Shown: positions 11,461-25,380 of the stretch, piece by piece
Numbering within the stretch: position 1 is the stretch's first letter
Layout of the letters: every line of letters starts with the position of its first letter
Assembly: GCA_051453625.1 (NCBI GenBank)
Contig: JBOZIK010000001.1
Span: 222,436,644-222,500,643, forward strand
Length of the DNA: 64,000 nucleotides
DNA from: Welwitschia mirabilis
Taxonomy: Eukaryota; Gnetophyta; Gnetopsida; Welwitschiales
Reading direction: 5' to 3'
Program-made: the position numbers and the translations under genes
Notes under the pieces: generated by a model
The model's database searches: none
Seen by the model: the letters and a program-made list of their open reading frames with translations, nothing else
What the model was told of the DNA's origin: nothing

Positions 11461-14400
11461 TTCCAACAAAAGAAAGTGAAAGAAATTAGAAATAGTAAAT
11501 TCTATTCCTGAGGATTATGGAATTTATAATTTTTAATAAGTAATATGAATTAAGGCAGATGCATCTTGTGAGCCTTCAATTAAGTATTGTACTAGGTTAA
11601 TGATTATTACCTTAGGACTTGGTGTACCATGAGGTCTATTCCTTAATTAAGCAACATTTGATTTAAGATTATGTAGTCTTAAGAATAGTCAATCTGAGAG
11701 ATAATGATGAATACATAGAATGTCTTGCATTGAAAGTCCAAGGCTTTAGAATCTAGATGGTGATTGTTGAAACCATCTAGCTTCCACATGTGTGATTGTT
11801 AACATTCCTAAGAGTTGTGTTTACAGTTCTGTTAACTTTTGAAAGAATATTTATTTATAAGAAATTGGTCAGCTTTGATGAATGTTTAAAAGCATCAATT
11901 CAAATATTTTAATTGAAAAAATGCAATCTAAAATACATGTTAATAAGAAAAAATGGGTATGGATTTGAAGTTTGAACCAAGTCAAAGAAAGACAACAAAA
12001 AATAATAGAATAGAAAATAAATAAAATTTACATTGATAAAGTCAATGCCTTATTCTTCTAGAAACTATAGTGTGTTAGATGTAGAATGAAAGAACTGATG
12101 TCCTCATTCTAAGTAGAAATTTGAATTTTTAGTACAATTCCTAGAGAATTCAAAAGAAAATGGCTCTTTTTATAGGACTAAAGTAATAACCTTCATTTTC
12201 TTATTTTATCACTTACCCTTGTTCATCCCTAGAATATAAGAAATGATAAGTTATGAGTGATGACTAGCTGTTTCTTCTATAATGTATCTATCTAGAAGTA
12301 AATAGCTAAACAACCATGATCTTCAACATTAAGAAAACTTGATCAACTTACAAGAAAGAACCTGAACTTTGTGCTTTATGGATGAAATGCCTAAGCTCCT
12401 ATTGAGATGAATTAGTTGAATCCAAGCAGGATGAATTAGAATATCTTGAACATGCTAAATCGGATAAATGTGAATGTGTTAAGATGGAGGAACCTAAACA
12501 TGATAAGCTAGAAGAATTTGACTAGTGGTAGGAATTTTCATGAAATTTGCATCCTTTTTTCACTAGAGTAACTTGGAAGTAACTTTGTCTTGTTTGCTCT
12601 ATTTATCATTCCAACACTCATATCATCCTTACAATTCTTATTATGTGTTATGTCTATTTATTTTGCATTTTAACACATTATTTGCATTTTCCATCTATAA
12701 CATACTTATATTTCAGTACCTTTATTGAATAAGTGGTGTTTGTATTGATACGATTGATGTACTATGCTTGGATTCTTATTGGTTTATTAGTCCATTAGTC
12801 TTTAAATCTTTGTTACTTTCCAGAAAGGATGTGGCATTATGTAGTTTTTATTTTTCATTGTTAACTAGATGTAGTTTATTTCATATTAGTAATTTATTTG
12901 AAAAATATCCTTCCTAAATATGCATTTTTCTTTTATATATTTTTGGTTGTTAACTAATTATATTTACCTATTAGCTACCATTTTGCATATCTTACACAGG
13001 AGTAGGAAATATAACAAATGTATTCTTATTTCCTATATGCATATTTTCTCTTCAATTTGGTATTCCTCAAGCTAAAATTACCATAGTTGTTTCTCAGTAA
13101 GTGTTTCTTGTCTAAAGATTAATTTCAATAATATTTATCTAAAATTGCATTATTGATAACAATTTTTATTAAATGTTATTAATGACTATGTTTTTTCTTT
13201 TTATGACCTTTGAATAAATGTCAATGGGTTTTATTATTTTGAAAGCATATTTTTCTACATTAAAGGAATAATTGAATCTTTTAGCATTTAAAATTTTCTA
13301 TTACATGCCTTTTAAAGGATTTTGTTTATCTTGTGATTTATGATTAAAGTAGCTCTTATGCAAAGACATTGTTCACAGAAATAATTACATTGATTTGGAT
13401 TATGATTTAATATTTTATTAGATGTCTTTAAATAAATATAATTAGCTATAAGTAAAAATAATATTGTCTTGAGTTGATGATCTTTGGTATACTTTTTGAA
13501 ATGACAATGCTCTTGGCTAATAGTTAGGCTTATTTCATACTCTTATCTATTTTAGCTATCCTCTACTTCTTGTAATCTGAGTAAATATGCCTTTTTTATA
13601 AGTGATTATGTTGTCAACAACTCCCTTTTTATATGCATGCTACATCTATGTATGTTTAGTACATAGAAATATGCTATGCACTGGTTATGTTTGTTTTAGA
13701 ATGTCTCTCTTTCTAATATACTTTATTAGTTTGTTAATGGTCATTTTTGATTCTTGTATTTGCATGTTTCAATATGTAGTAGCTTACTTTATTGAAAAAT
13801 TAGAATGATGAACAAATATGAACATCCTTAGCAAGCTATAAATTTTGTCCAATCATGGAATATCAATTACAGTTCATTATTTTTCTTTTATAGAACTAAG
13901 TTAGTGCAAACAAGTTCTGTGTAAATCATGTTATTACATGTAATATTAACTTTTAAAAGCATAATAGAACATCACTATGCATTTTTGAAAATTAAATTTT
14001 CCACCTTAGAACTTTCTCCTGGTTATTGTATTTATAAACTTATTACGTTGATGAGGATTCCTTCAATTTACCTACCTTCAGTTCCTATTTCTAATTTTTT
14101 TTGTAGTTCTTCTATTACTTATTATGGGATAACTTTCTTTTTTGGCCAAAATAAACTCTTTCAATCTACTGAATTCTCATTTGTATATTATGTCCTTATT
14201 TATTTTAGTCAAAGCAATTTTTATTTTTAATTATTAAGAGTACCCTTAGGGCATGGGAGTTATCCCTTAATCCATAAATTGACTTTTATACTAATTATTT
14301 CTTTTTGGATGATTTTTCATTATTTTAAAATCATGCTTAGGTTTACTTGATCTTATGTTTATGTAGGAAACCCTCTTTGACTCTCTTGTAGCTTTAGCTA

Positions 14401-16210
14401 TCTCTCAGTCTTTGTCATCTGTACTACCTTTTTAATCATTTCCTGTTAACAAATGCCACTACATTATCTGATGCAGTATAATAATATGTATGAAGTTTAA
14501 ATCATGTAGTAATTAAGATTACCTACAACAAAATGTAAAATTAGGTTATTCATATTCATTATTACTCTTATTGGAATCCATAATAATTGATCCTACTAGG
14601 ACTTTGCAATAGATGAGAACGTCTAATCCAGTTATGGCACTAGGGCAAAATAGAAAATAATGTTTGAGCCTAATAAGAAGAATATAATAATATTTAATGC
14701 AAATGACATGGAATTAACTATGCATCCTATGAATTCTGAACCTTGTAAGCCACTAAAATGTTTTACAAGAAACCAAATTTTCTTGGAAGTTGGAATACAA
14801 AATGTTTTACAAGTAATTAAATTTTCATTTCTTTTTAAAACTATGCAATAAACTTATGAACCATTAAATTCTTTGTTACCAAGCATCTAACACCTATCAA
14901 GGCATGTTAGAAGAAGAAGAACCTTCTCTAAGAGAAGTTCTTAATGGAAGGATGTGGGCTTTTTTTTCTTGCATGTAATGCTTTTTGGATTCTTAGGACA
15001 AGAGAATGTGCCTTATGTACTAATGTATTTCTTAGATTGTATTAAATGTAGGATTGTAGTTAATTTATTTTTGAGATTGTTTTGGTTGGTTATGACATTC
15101 CTATATCCCTTTTTTTATTCCCAAGAAGTTATTAAAATTTATTTTTGAAATGGTTAGGCTTTGATACTAGTTAAAACATACCCTTTCATTTAGGAGACTC
15201 TACTTAAATAGATTAGAAGGGTAACTCCATCAGAGGTTGCTTGTAAGTTTGAATTCCAGTGGTACTCTTATTCCCTAACTGAAGCATAAGACAAATGGAT
15301 ACCATTCCATGACCTAATCCAAATCTACATTGATTAGTAACCTAACCATCAAAGCACAACCAGAGATAGGAGTTATTAGTAACTATGTTGTTTTAAGGTA
15401 CAATGGCTATAAGGGTATAAGGTATAATTTCCTATGAGGATCAATGAGAGTAATGATAGGTAATCAAAATTTGTCATTTGGTTTTAGGCAAGAATTTTAT
15501 TTTAACTCATTTTCGAGGATGGCAACTTATGGTGAGAACTATGTTGCCCTCTTTGTACTCCTGATGACTTGAAATTTATCAATTAATTAGAGTGTCATAA
15601 GTAATAGGACATTAGTCTATGAAGGATACATCCCAAAGAGAAATAGAACTATTACATGATACATGCTATGTGGAGGAGTATTATGATGTACTGAAGGTAT
15701 CCTTTGCATGCTTTAGATCATATTCTTAATGATGTTTATTTATTTTTAATTAACGTACTTTGGTGTCTCATATGAAAATGAAGATACAACATGTCCCTTA
15801 TTGAGGCTAACACTTTCAGAGAGGTATGTCCCATTGCTTTTTGGTTTTAGTTATCTTATTTGTTAATGATCTTTTATTACAGCTTCTCTTGTAATGCTGA
15901 AATAGTGATTCTTAGGAGTTATCCAATAGGGGCTATTAATCATGCTAGATATGTGATGTAGATAGGTGATGTAGAGAAGATGAAGCAAATCCTTTAAAAA
16001 AACATGATTGCATTTAAAGCCAAAAAGGAAGTTCATACTTCATTGGTTGAGTGTTGGATTTATTTATCAAAAGCAATAATTTCCATTTAATGATGTTTAC
16101 TTAGATAGAAATAATAGCTTAAATTATTAGATTAAGAAGCATAGTAGTCAGAAATTAATATAGAGCATAGTACAATCCAAGATCATATCTAATGGAATCC
16201 AACAAATTAG
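11461..16210. other. Spacer between inverted repeats B and C
   Basis: About 4.75 kb separates the inverted arms. It is mostly AT-rich with short frames. Two patches look coding by composition: 12340-12528 (listed separately) and about 15199-15320 on the plus strand, which reads PSEVACKFEFQWYSYSLTEA before a stop. Neither family is recognised. Confidence 0.4.
12340..12528 (+). pseudogene. Acidic coding-like fragment, unknown family
   Basis: From just after a stop near 12339 one frame runs to the stop at 12526-12528 with a single internal stop (TGA near 12403). It includes ALWMKCL, then DELVESKQDELEYLEHAKSD and a Lys/Glu-rich tail. The heptad-like run of charged residues could be part of a helix. 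The composition differs sharply from the AT-driven frames around it. It may be a remnant of a captured gene; no start codon, splice sites or homologue can be named. Confidence 0.25.
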
Positions 16211-17285
16211 AGAGTGAGGGAAGCGATTCAGATTAGAGGGTATAAAAGACCAAAGGAAATAGACATCTATAAGTGGAAATGTTTATCCACTGTATAATGT
16301 GAGTCAGCATGAATATGTTCATCTATCTATAATGTATAATTGTCTTTTATGCAATTAGTTTTCTTATTTAAATCATAGTTACATTTGATCTATCACTTTA
16401 AATAAATGGATAAAAGCTTGATAACATGCAAAACATAGTAAGAATGTTTTATTAAACATTAATGTTATTAATGAGATACTTGGGGCATACTCAAACTAAT
16501 GAAAAGGAGAAAGTAGACTTGGGTCTCAAAAAATGTAATGAGGATTACATGCAAACCCAGCTAAAGAGGATGATCAAAGAAAAGGAACACCAGACTATAT
16601 CTTAGCCAGCCTCAGGTGTGAACAACCTGGTTTCCTAATGCTACACTTTTGTTTCCTAATCATACTTATAATCTTTAAGTTAGTGTTGGGATTAACAATG
16701 CTATACTTTGGTTTCCTAATCATACTTATGAGCATTAAGCTAGTGTATTGGTAGTTTATAAAATGCAAGCATATTGACATGAAGGTATGATTCTTTTAAT
16801 AGATAATAAACCCATGGCCTTAATTAATGACAATTAAAACCATATACTTAATAATTGGTACATTCCATAAAAGTATAAGTAACAAATCTTTGTTTATACA
16901 TTTTATTAATCAAATGAAGTGTTATAGTTGTAGTTAAAGATGGCACACTAAAAAAATTTCTTATTTTTTATGAGATTTTCATATGATTCATTTGTCAAGT
17001 ACTTCATGGCATTTCTGCTTCTATGGAACTTAAGCAAGGCACTAAGTCTTTTACCTCATAAACTGGAGGAGCTAAATTTTAGCCATTACATAAAATCTGA
17101 TATGTATGTTGCCTCTAGCATCTATGGATTCATTTTCTTATTAGTGGTTGAGTTCCAATGAATTTAATAGTGTTCATTATGTTTGTTTTTCCCTACTACT
17201 ATCATTGATTTCTTGTTGGATTAAGTGGGTAAGTCACATGGGGCTTTTGATCCCTTGCTAGATTAAATTTTCATATGATCATAAG
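16211..17285 (-). repeat. Inverted partial copy C of the A/B repeat
   Basis: The reverse complement of this segment follows 10393-11460 of copy B over its whole length, and its outer half also matches 7757-8269 of copy A. The arm lengths agree (1075 against 1068 bases). The arms face each other across about 4.75 kb and could pair in single-stranded DNA or RNA. Similarity stops abruptly at both ends. Confidence 0.88.
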
Positions 17286-18334
17286 TAAGCCTTTGCAAGT
17301 TTTATTTTTCTTTGTATTTTCATTTTTTAACTTTCAAACTCCAAAGAAATTCTATCTTTAAGTTGGTTGAGCAAGTCTTTAAAAAGTAATTTACCAATTC
17401 AATTTTTACTAATACCAATTTTCATGGTGGTATAACATGTTAAAAACATACCTTAAAAGGATATGCATGTTACAAAAATAGAGATTTGAGTTTATTGAAT
17501 GGATTCAAAGAGGATTCCCTTTACATACGTTGCTAGAAGCTGAACACAAAATGTACTGGAAAGCTTCTTATTTCATCTTTATTAATTCCATAATCTAAGA
17601 AAATAATTAATATTGTTGAATGTCATAATTTTTATTGCTGCAACATCTATACTCACATGCAAAGCTAGCATGTTGCTATTAGAGTGAAAAGGGTTACTGT
17701 TATTTAGACTTTTGAAATATTAAATGTTACAAGATTTGTAGTTAAATTAATGTGTATTGATTAATTACCAAGGATATGCATTATCATCAATCTTGTTAAT
17801 ATTTTCATTTATTAGCATGCTTTTTGTTGTAAAATTTTTCTTTTTAGAGGATCTTTTTTCCTCTTTGATCTAATATTGTGTTTTACATTACAGTATATTT
17901 TTTTGCTTATATGTAATCCCCACTTTACAATTGTTTCTATGTTTGATCTATTGATTTTCTTGTGTTTTCTTCTAATGTCATAATTTCCTCCTCCTTTTCT
18001 AATATTTTTCCATAAAAACAATGAAATGTATTTGTCCACATACACCACTAAGGAGTCCTATAACCACTAGACAAATGTGACCTTCCTTACACACGGTGGT
18101 GCTTTTTAATTGTTAATGACACTTATTTGTACTAAACATTTATTTCATAATATTGAATGCTAGAAAAAATTTGAATATACTAGGAATAATGGATTGTTTC
18201 TTAGGGTGATCGAAATCCTACATGTATGTTATGCTTCCTTTCTTTGGTCCTTCCAACTAAAGGGCCACATCATGATTTAGGGATGTGCTAACTACACCTC
18301 AAGGGTGTTTATTTTATATTTTTTTCCCTTCGCG
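17286..18334. other. Stretch without recognisable gene
   Basis: Only short frames; nothing recognised on either strand. Confidence 0.5.
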
Positions 18335-18634
18335 ACATCTTTTAAGGTATTTTATGAAATAAATGCCTTATAAGTCCTTTTAAGGTGTTCATTCCAAAAT
18401 TACTTTTAGGATGTTTGTTTTAAACCAAAAGATACTTTTAGGGAATGTTATTAGAAAAATGCCTCAAAAGGCCTTTTAAGGCATTTCCTTAAGTGAACAT
18501 CTTAAAAAGCCTTTTTTTCCTTGAAACCCCTTAGAAATGCCTTAAAAGCCAATAGGTGAGGTTTTTTAAAGCATTTTTTAAACACTTTTTGAGGTGTTTT
18601 AGAAATGCCTTAAAAGCCTATATTTCTTGTAGTC
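18335..18634. mobile_element. CACTA-like transposon terminus (right end)
   Basis: The segment ends 'tttcttgtagtc' (18623-18634), one base away from the reverse complement of the common plant CACTA terminus CACTACAAGAAA. Inside it, 'aaggcattt', 'aaatgcc' and 'ccttttaagg' recur in both orientations, as expected of CACTA subterminal repeats that bind transposase. No transposase gene is seen. A partner left end may lie near 3031-3290, but its terminus is not visible. Confidence 0.55.
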
Positions 18635-19825
18635 AGAGTTAACTTTGACATTTTCATAGAGATGTACTATTTCTGAATTATTAAAATCACTAGTTCTAAG
18701 GTTAGTGATTTATATGATAGAAGTTTTTAGGTGTAAAAGGGAAGCATGCAATCTTTATAAAATTCTAATGAGATTTCCTATAAGAAATGAGGTATAGATT
18801 AGATGTGTGATGGTTAGTGATACATAGCAATTTACATGCTTTTATTAGAGTCAAGATAACACATAAAAATTATTTTTTAAATGCAACTTATAGTATTTGA
18901 TCATTATGTTAATGGAAAGAAGGAAACTAAAATTTTATGAATTATCTTTAAGGTTTGTTTAGAGCGGTCCATCATTCTTAAGGCCCTAGATCCTTGTTGT
19001 CTACTATAATTGGTAACTAAGCTACTGTACATGGTTAGTATAGGCCTTTAAACATCTCTTTTTATAAATCCTCTAAGATTAAATATTTCATTATTTAATC
19101 ATTATTAACTATTATTATTTAAAATATATAGGATAGCAAGACATTTATGAATGAATATTACACAAAATGCAATCTTACATTTACTAATGTCATGGTTTAA
19201 AACGTTCAAGTATATAAAAATGGGTTATTAATGCAGGCCTAGATTTTGAAATTATTAATGATGTTCCATCCATTCTAATGGTGTTTGCGTATATTCTATG
19301 CTTATAATTCTTCTAGTATTACACTTAAGCACACATATATGTTATTTTTTCTACTTACAATAGTCTTTAAGATCATACGATCTTTAGATAGTAGAGGTAT
19401 CATAATTTTTTCTATATTTGCTAACATTCATATTTAATTCTAGTATGATTTAATGTAGTTATGTTATACATATTATAGTTATTTAATAATGCAGGTTTAA
19501 AAATTTCTCTATGATTAGGATTCCTCATAGTATGTTTTAATACATTCTAGGTATGTATTCTTGAATGTATGTTATTATATGTTCATGCATAAGAATTAAA
19601 TGTTTCAAGTGATTATTTGTTATCTTGTACACAAATGATATAATATTAGTTATTTTTCCTATGATTCTCATTAAAAGAGTTAATCAATTAATTATCTTTC
19701 TTCATTTTTTTAATATTCTATTCTACTAAGTTTGTTAAAAATAGTGATTTAATCAGTGGTATATAGACTAGTGCCTTTTCGCATTTTATATATTTAAAAG
19801 GAGCCACTATTAGTGTCCTACTGAA

Positions 19826-19826
<1 letters not shown>
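18635..19826. other. Stretch without recognisable gene
   Basis: AT-rich, short frames only; nothing recognised. Confidence 0.5.

Positions 19827-19875
<49 letters not shown>
19827..19875. repeat. (TG)n microsatellite
   Basis: An uninterrupted TG dinucleotide run of 49 bases enters the gap directly, so its true length is unknown. Confidence 0.97.
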
Positions 19876-19924
19876 NNNNNNNNNNNNNNNNNNNNNNNNN
19901 NNNNNNNNNNNNNNNNNNNNNNNN
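19876..19924. other. Assembly gap, 49 N
   Basis: 49 N directly after the TG run; the repeat itself probably caused the break. Confidence 0.97.
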
Positions 19925-20992
19925 ACATGATTTTATTATAATAAGATTCTATGTATGATACTTCCCTCCCATTAGCTCTCACTAGGATGATAGGAAGAAT
20001 AGAAGGGTCTCTTATGCTCGATGATTGAAATAGTAATGGATATTTATGATAGTTCCATTATTTTATGTCTTCCCTACTGAACCCTATTACACCCCAACCT
20101 CACCTACAATAGAGGCCACTACATCATAGACAAAATGATACAACCTCAATCCCCACACATTGGCTCTCATTGAGATGTTCGAAAGAATAAAACAATTTCT
20201 TATACTTAATGAGTGAGGCTACTAATGGATATTTTGGTGAAGTGACCAAAGGGTTTACTCTATATATGGGTACCCATATATGATATATATTAATATACAT
20301 ATGTATTATTATTAGTTACCCATTAGAATTCCTTATTAAGGATGGATGTTATGAACTCAAGAGTTCTTAACTAGTTGCATCCTATATTTTTACATATAGA
20401 TTTTATACATGTGTATATATACTTATGTGTAATATCCTTTGGTATTGTTTTGATTCTATTTAATACTATACTCTTTTCTGATTAAGTTGCATATTAATAT
20501 CTTACCTTATTTCTTACATTAATTCATGCTTATTTTTTCCACATGCCTACTAATATGGATCACCTTGATCTACCTTACGCTCATGCATATTGATGGGGAT
20601 GGAAACATGACCCAATATAGAAGTACGTGTGGTCTAAGCTCCTCTGGATAAAGATATGTTGGCATGGTTGCTTAGTTATTGATGCAACCATCCACTCATC
20701 CATAGTCTACACACTTTTTTTTATATGTTTCTAATTAAGATTTCTAAATAAGCTTATGCTAGATGTCCTATTGGTCATGTAAGCAATAGTCATATAGCTT
20801 TTCTGATGTATAGCATGTGGGAAATTGAGAAGTAAATCTCTCAGTCATAACTAATTTGGTCTGCTATGATGGCTAATCATGTCATGTAATTTACTTAACT
20901 AAAAAGATATCATGCTTTTAAATCCAACCCAAGATTAGGTTTTGATATATTGCTATTGTTTTCTTATTATTTTTTCATTCATATGATTGTAG

Positions 20993-22377
20993 ATGGAGAT
21001 GCATGTAAAGACATCCTTTAAAACTTTGCATTCAAAGGAAAAGATGAAGGTTCTCCCTTTGCAAAATCCTACTCTAACTTCTAATTTCCTTGATGCTAAT
21101 AAAGAGGAGGAATTCTTTCCATTATTCATCCCCTGAAGATCCAAGTATCAAGTAAAGGTAATGTTTTCTCCATTGTTCTACTTCTTTGTTGGTTGTTTCT
21201 TTTGAAATGTTCTAATGCCATCTCTTACTTTTTTCTATAAGAGAAGAAAAAGATAAGTATGTATGAATATAAGAGTAATCATTTTAAGGCTAAAGTAAGT
21301 AGTCCTATAGGATTACAGTCTTTATTAGGATTAGTGATTCCTTTCTTGACTAAGTTAGAAGAGGAACACCCTGGTGAGATAATTTATTTTGATCCTTTTA
21401 TGTAGGTTGCTAATTTTTCTATCACTCTTTCCTTGGATTTAAAAATATTTCTATGTCAATCAGAGTACAACTATATGTTTTATTCATGATTATCCATCCT
21501 CCTTCTTTGACTCCTATAGTGTCAATTTCTTTCAAATCTTTTAATACTGATAGAACTCTTCCTATGATCATAATAGAACTATATCCAAAGATCTAGTCTT
21601 ATTAGTAAGAATTAATCAAGCTAATTAATTGAAGGCTCTTATCATCTAGTATGCTATCTAGCACTCTTATTGAGATGATGTATTTTTTCTATGCAAAATA
21701 ACAGTGCTGCAACTTTGATGAGGATTTTAACCTCAGTCATTCTAATAAATTTTTATTATATCATCTCATCAATTCTTCATGTAATTATATCCATTGAAAT
21801 TTCAAATTGATTATTAATAAATTAGAGGTAATACATTACATAACATAACACAAGACATGATAATTAAAATCCTTAAAGTTTAACCTTCAAATGTTAGAGG
21901 TAAGTCAAAACATCAAATAGATATTTTTTTGATTTGGTTCTTAGAATAAGATATGGTTTCTAATGATTTTCTCCTTTATTATAGGTAGATCTGGGATCTA
22001 TTCATCTAGAGAATGAGTTCCTTTGGAATAAGAAGCATCAAATGAAGGTTACCATCTTCACTTTGGCATAAAAAAATCCATATCATTCATTTGAAATGAG
22101 TCATTAATCACTCTCTTCATGGTTAGTTGTTGTGAAGGAGGGCCTTTGTGACTTTTATCATTATCATTGGGTCTCTAGAAAGAACCTTAAAAACTCTTTA
22201 AAATGCATTGTAAATTTGTTAAATCATTATCACAATAAATTAATTATTTTAGATAACTTACTACCTGACAATAAAGAAGATGAGATTCTTCCAAACTCCT
22301 TAATTGTTCATAGAGGGCTTCTTATTTTTAAGAAGATGAATCCTAGTGATGTTTTATATCTTATTTGTATTTTCTAA
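20993..22377 (+). pseudogene. Scattered coding remnants, possible decayed gene
   Basis: Three patches on one strand look coding. At 20995 a frame opens after an acceptor-like 'gattgtag', includes MEMHVKTSFKTLHSKEKMKV, meets a TGA near 21134, and is followed by a donor-like 'aaggtaatg' near 21157. Around 21260-21405 a frame includes SPIGLQSLLGLVIPF and LEEEHPGEIIYFDPF and ends in TAG. At 22132-22377 an 81-codon frame includes NLLNHYHNKLIILDNLL and NSLIVHRGLLIFKKM. The acidic and polar content is unlike the background. I do not recognise a family, and joining the patches into one gene is inference; they may be unrelated. Confidence 0.28.
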
Positions 22378-25300
22378 TTTTAAGCCCATGGTATATTTGT
22401 TATCTCCTAGTTGTTTTTCCTACAGATCACTTCATTTTTATTGTACTAGTTATTAGAAGTTAGAATAAAATTCCATCTTTGTTTCTTAAAAAATTTTACA
22501 TTTTTGAATAAATCAGTTTGCTTCAATACCAATTGCGACATTATAATTTCTTTTATAAAAATAAAGGAAAAAGTTTTAATAGAAAATAGGAACATAATTT
22601 AAGAATAATAAAAATTGAAGAACAATCAAGTCTTTATTAGAATAATTGAAAATATCATAGACTAAGAAAATAAGATACTCATCTTTATTACATAATGTTT
22701 TGACAAGATACTTGATATTCCATTATGTTAAACGTAAGATCTTTGGTAAGTGAACTAGCCAGGAAGAATGCTACCTTTAAAGTCTACTCTATGGGATCAC
22801 TAGGGTATTAGGCTAGTTTCTCAAGAACTCTGTATGCCTTGTCTAAATCAGATGCATATCCTTCACTTTTAAATTATGTTATTTAATCAAAAATAAAATG
22901 TCATAACTCTTCAAAAACTAGTTTTTTGGTTTTTCATTTCCTTTTTTTTTTTCCTTTAAAGGATACATTTTTAATTTTTCTTTAAAGGTTACATCCTTTA
23001 AATGGTTATTACAACACCAATGGGCATACTACAAAAAAATAAATTAATATAATAGATAACTATTTTCAATATAACATTTTAGGATTATTACAATAAGGGT
23101 AAGCACTACCTTTAAATTTAGTTTCACATATACCTTACATGTTTTTCAAAGCATGGCACTAGATTGTTTCAAGGAAACATTTATTTCAAATGTAAAGAAA
23201 AGTTTCTGAACATAGGCTAAAATACATGATACTAGAAATCATACTAAGATTAGAAAGCAAGAATGAAAATATTTTAGAGATGAACCTTATTTTTCCTAAA
23301 GGCTAATCAGAAACTTCATAGAAGCTTATAGTAGTTTCATGAAGTGCTTCATCATTTTCCATCATTTAATGGCATGGTACCCTTAGTACCTTATATTATT
23401 AATAAGATAAAGAACCCTAAAAACTGAATACGAAGACTACATAATATGCTAACTGAAGCTAAAGCTCAACTTCTTATATTAAGGAATAGAGGTGTGTAAC
23501 GATGATAAGACCACGAGGCGATGTGAACTATAAAACTAAATTGTCCTTACTAGTTTAGTAAATTTTATCCACTTCTTATTAAGAAAGCAAATACATATTA
23601 GAATAATGATCTTTTTAAAACATGGATAATCTATAAAAGATACTATTCCCATTTTTCTCCACTATACAATATACCAAGATGATAAAGATCAAGTAATTCA
23701 TTATGCCTTTATCAAGTAATACAAGTAATGATCTTTAAGAAGAAGAATTCTCAATCTCATGTAATTTCTAAATTTTTTACTTCTTATTTTAGTTATGAGA
23801 AAAAATATTAATTATATCATGCATTTATAAGATCAAATATTTTGTTATAAAATTTAAATATCCATCTTCATCCAAAATGCTTAGTATAAAAATGCACAGA
23901 TAACTACCTTAGATATTGATTTAGTCAAACATTATTTTTAAAAATCTTGAATCAATCAAATAGCAAGAGTATCTTAGAAGGTATTAAACATGTTAAACAT
24001 TTTCTTATTAATAGGATAAAAGAAAAATAAAAATAAACTTTTATTCATCTTAGCAAAAAAGATCTACAAATTAAGCCTCTAAGGTATATTACCTAAAATC
24101 CACAAATGCAAAAGAGTTAAAAGGAAAAATAGTATTAAAATATGGATAAGAATTTTTACAATATAAAACATATGATTCATAAAATTTATGATAAATAAAT
24201 TATGAAAGAAAATAAATCAAAAAAATAGCATAAAGTGTTTTATGTGATCTAAACAATGGTTGCATGACAAAACCTATATAATTTTTTACTTTCACTCTAC
24301 CCTTAAAAAATATTCATGTACATCTTCTTTTATAATATTTTCTCTTTCAAGATTTCTACATCTATGAATTGGTTTTCAACCATGTCGAATACTTTAGTGT
24401 TAATGTAAATCTCACATAATAGATCACCCATCTTAAATGTTTGTTGTTATGTTAGTTGAGATTTGCTTTAATGGATTGAGTATCCACTTTACATAATATG
24501 TGATAGAAAAATAGTAATGATATGTTGTTATTGTATTCTCAATAAAATAAATGATTTTTTTAAAGGAATTAATTAGGATATTGTTGGAACATAGTAGTTC
24601 ATAAAGTAATGAGTGTTGTCAAAAATTCAAGTACCAAACAAACACAGATCATAAGGACAAGAAGCAAATGTTTGAAGGATGATTATTAACAAATACTAAT
24701 AATAAGGAAATACAAAAAAGCAAATAAATCACCTAATAAATATTATATTTTAATTTAACAAAAGATTCATAATAAATAAAAAAAGTTACAAACAAGAATT
24801 ACCACAAATCTAGGCATTAGGTGTAGAAAGATGGCTTAACCTTAAATTACAATTCCAAAAATAACCAATCAAAGCAATATAGCCATATGTTTAAAATAAA
24901 CACTTAATAAAAAATAATCTTGATGAATGAGGTAAATGAGACAAAACTATTTCACATGCATTATTAATATCATTCATAATTTCTATAATAATTACTAAAG
25001 AAAAGTAGTTTGCTAATTGCAAAAGTTCCCTAATCACTATTTTCTAGTATCCAAAATTGCCATTACTAATGTAATGAGAGAGCTTAAAATGGTTTTAATT
25101 TGGTGGAAAGATTAAAAACACTAGAACCATTTAATTGAAAATTTAGATATTTAATAATTATAGTATTTTAAAATAACTTTTGATCCAATATTTCTACAAT
25201 TTTATCTTAAGAACATATAATATGTTAGTAAACATTCAACTCATAATAAACATAGTCCACTCAAATTTCCTTACCCTATAAAAGGATATTGCATGCTATC

Positions 25301-25380
25301 TTTTATAGCATTCAACATCTTATTCCTAATGACTATAACAATTGAAGAAAAAAATAAAAAATAAAAAAATTAGTAATACA
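22378..25380. other. AT-rich stretch without recognisable gene
   Basis: No long frames. I looked here for the downstream exons of the minus-strand ARR pseudogene (the rest of the GARP domain and the C-terminal region) and could not place them. Confidence 0.5.

Noticed and set aside
13602-14230. Plus frames of 68 and 100 codons rich in Phe, Tyr, Leu and Ile
   Set aside because: Typical of translated AT-rich, T-rich DNA; no motif or splice context.
19827-19875. TG run as a possible Z-DNA or regulatory element
   Set aside because: It is an ordinary microsatellite next to an assembly break; nothing nearby to regulate.
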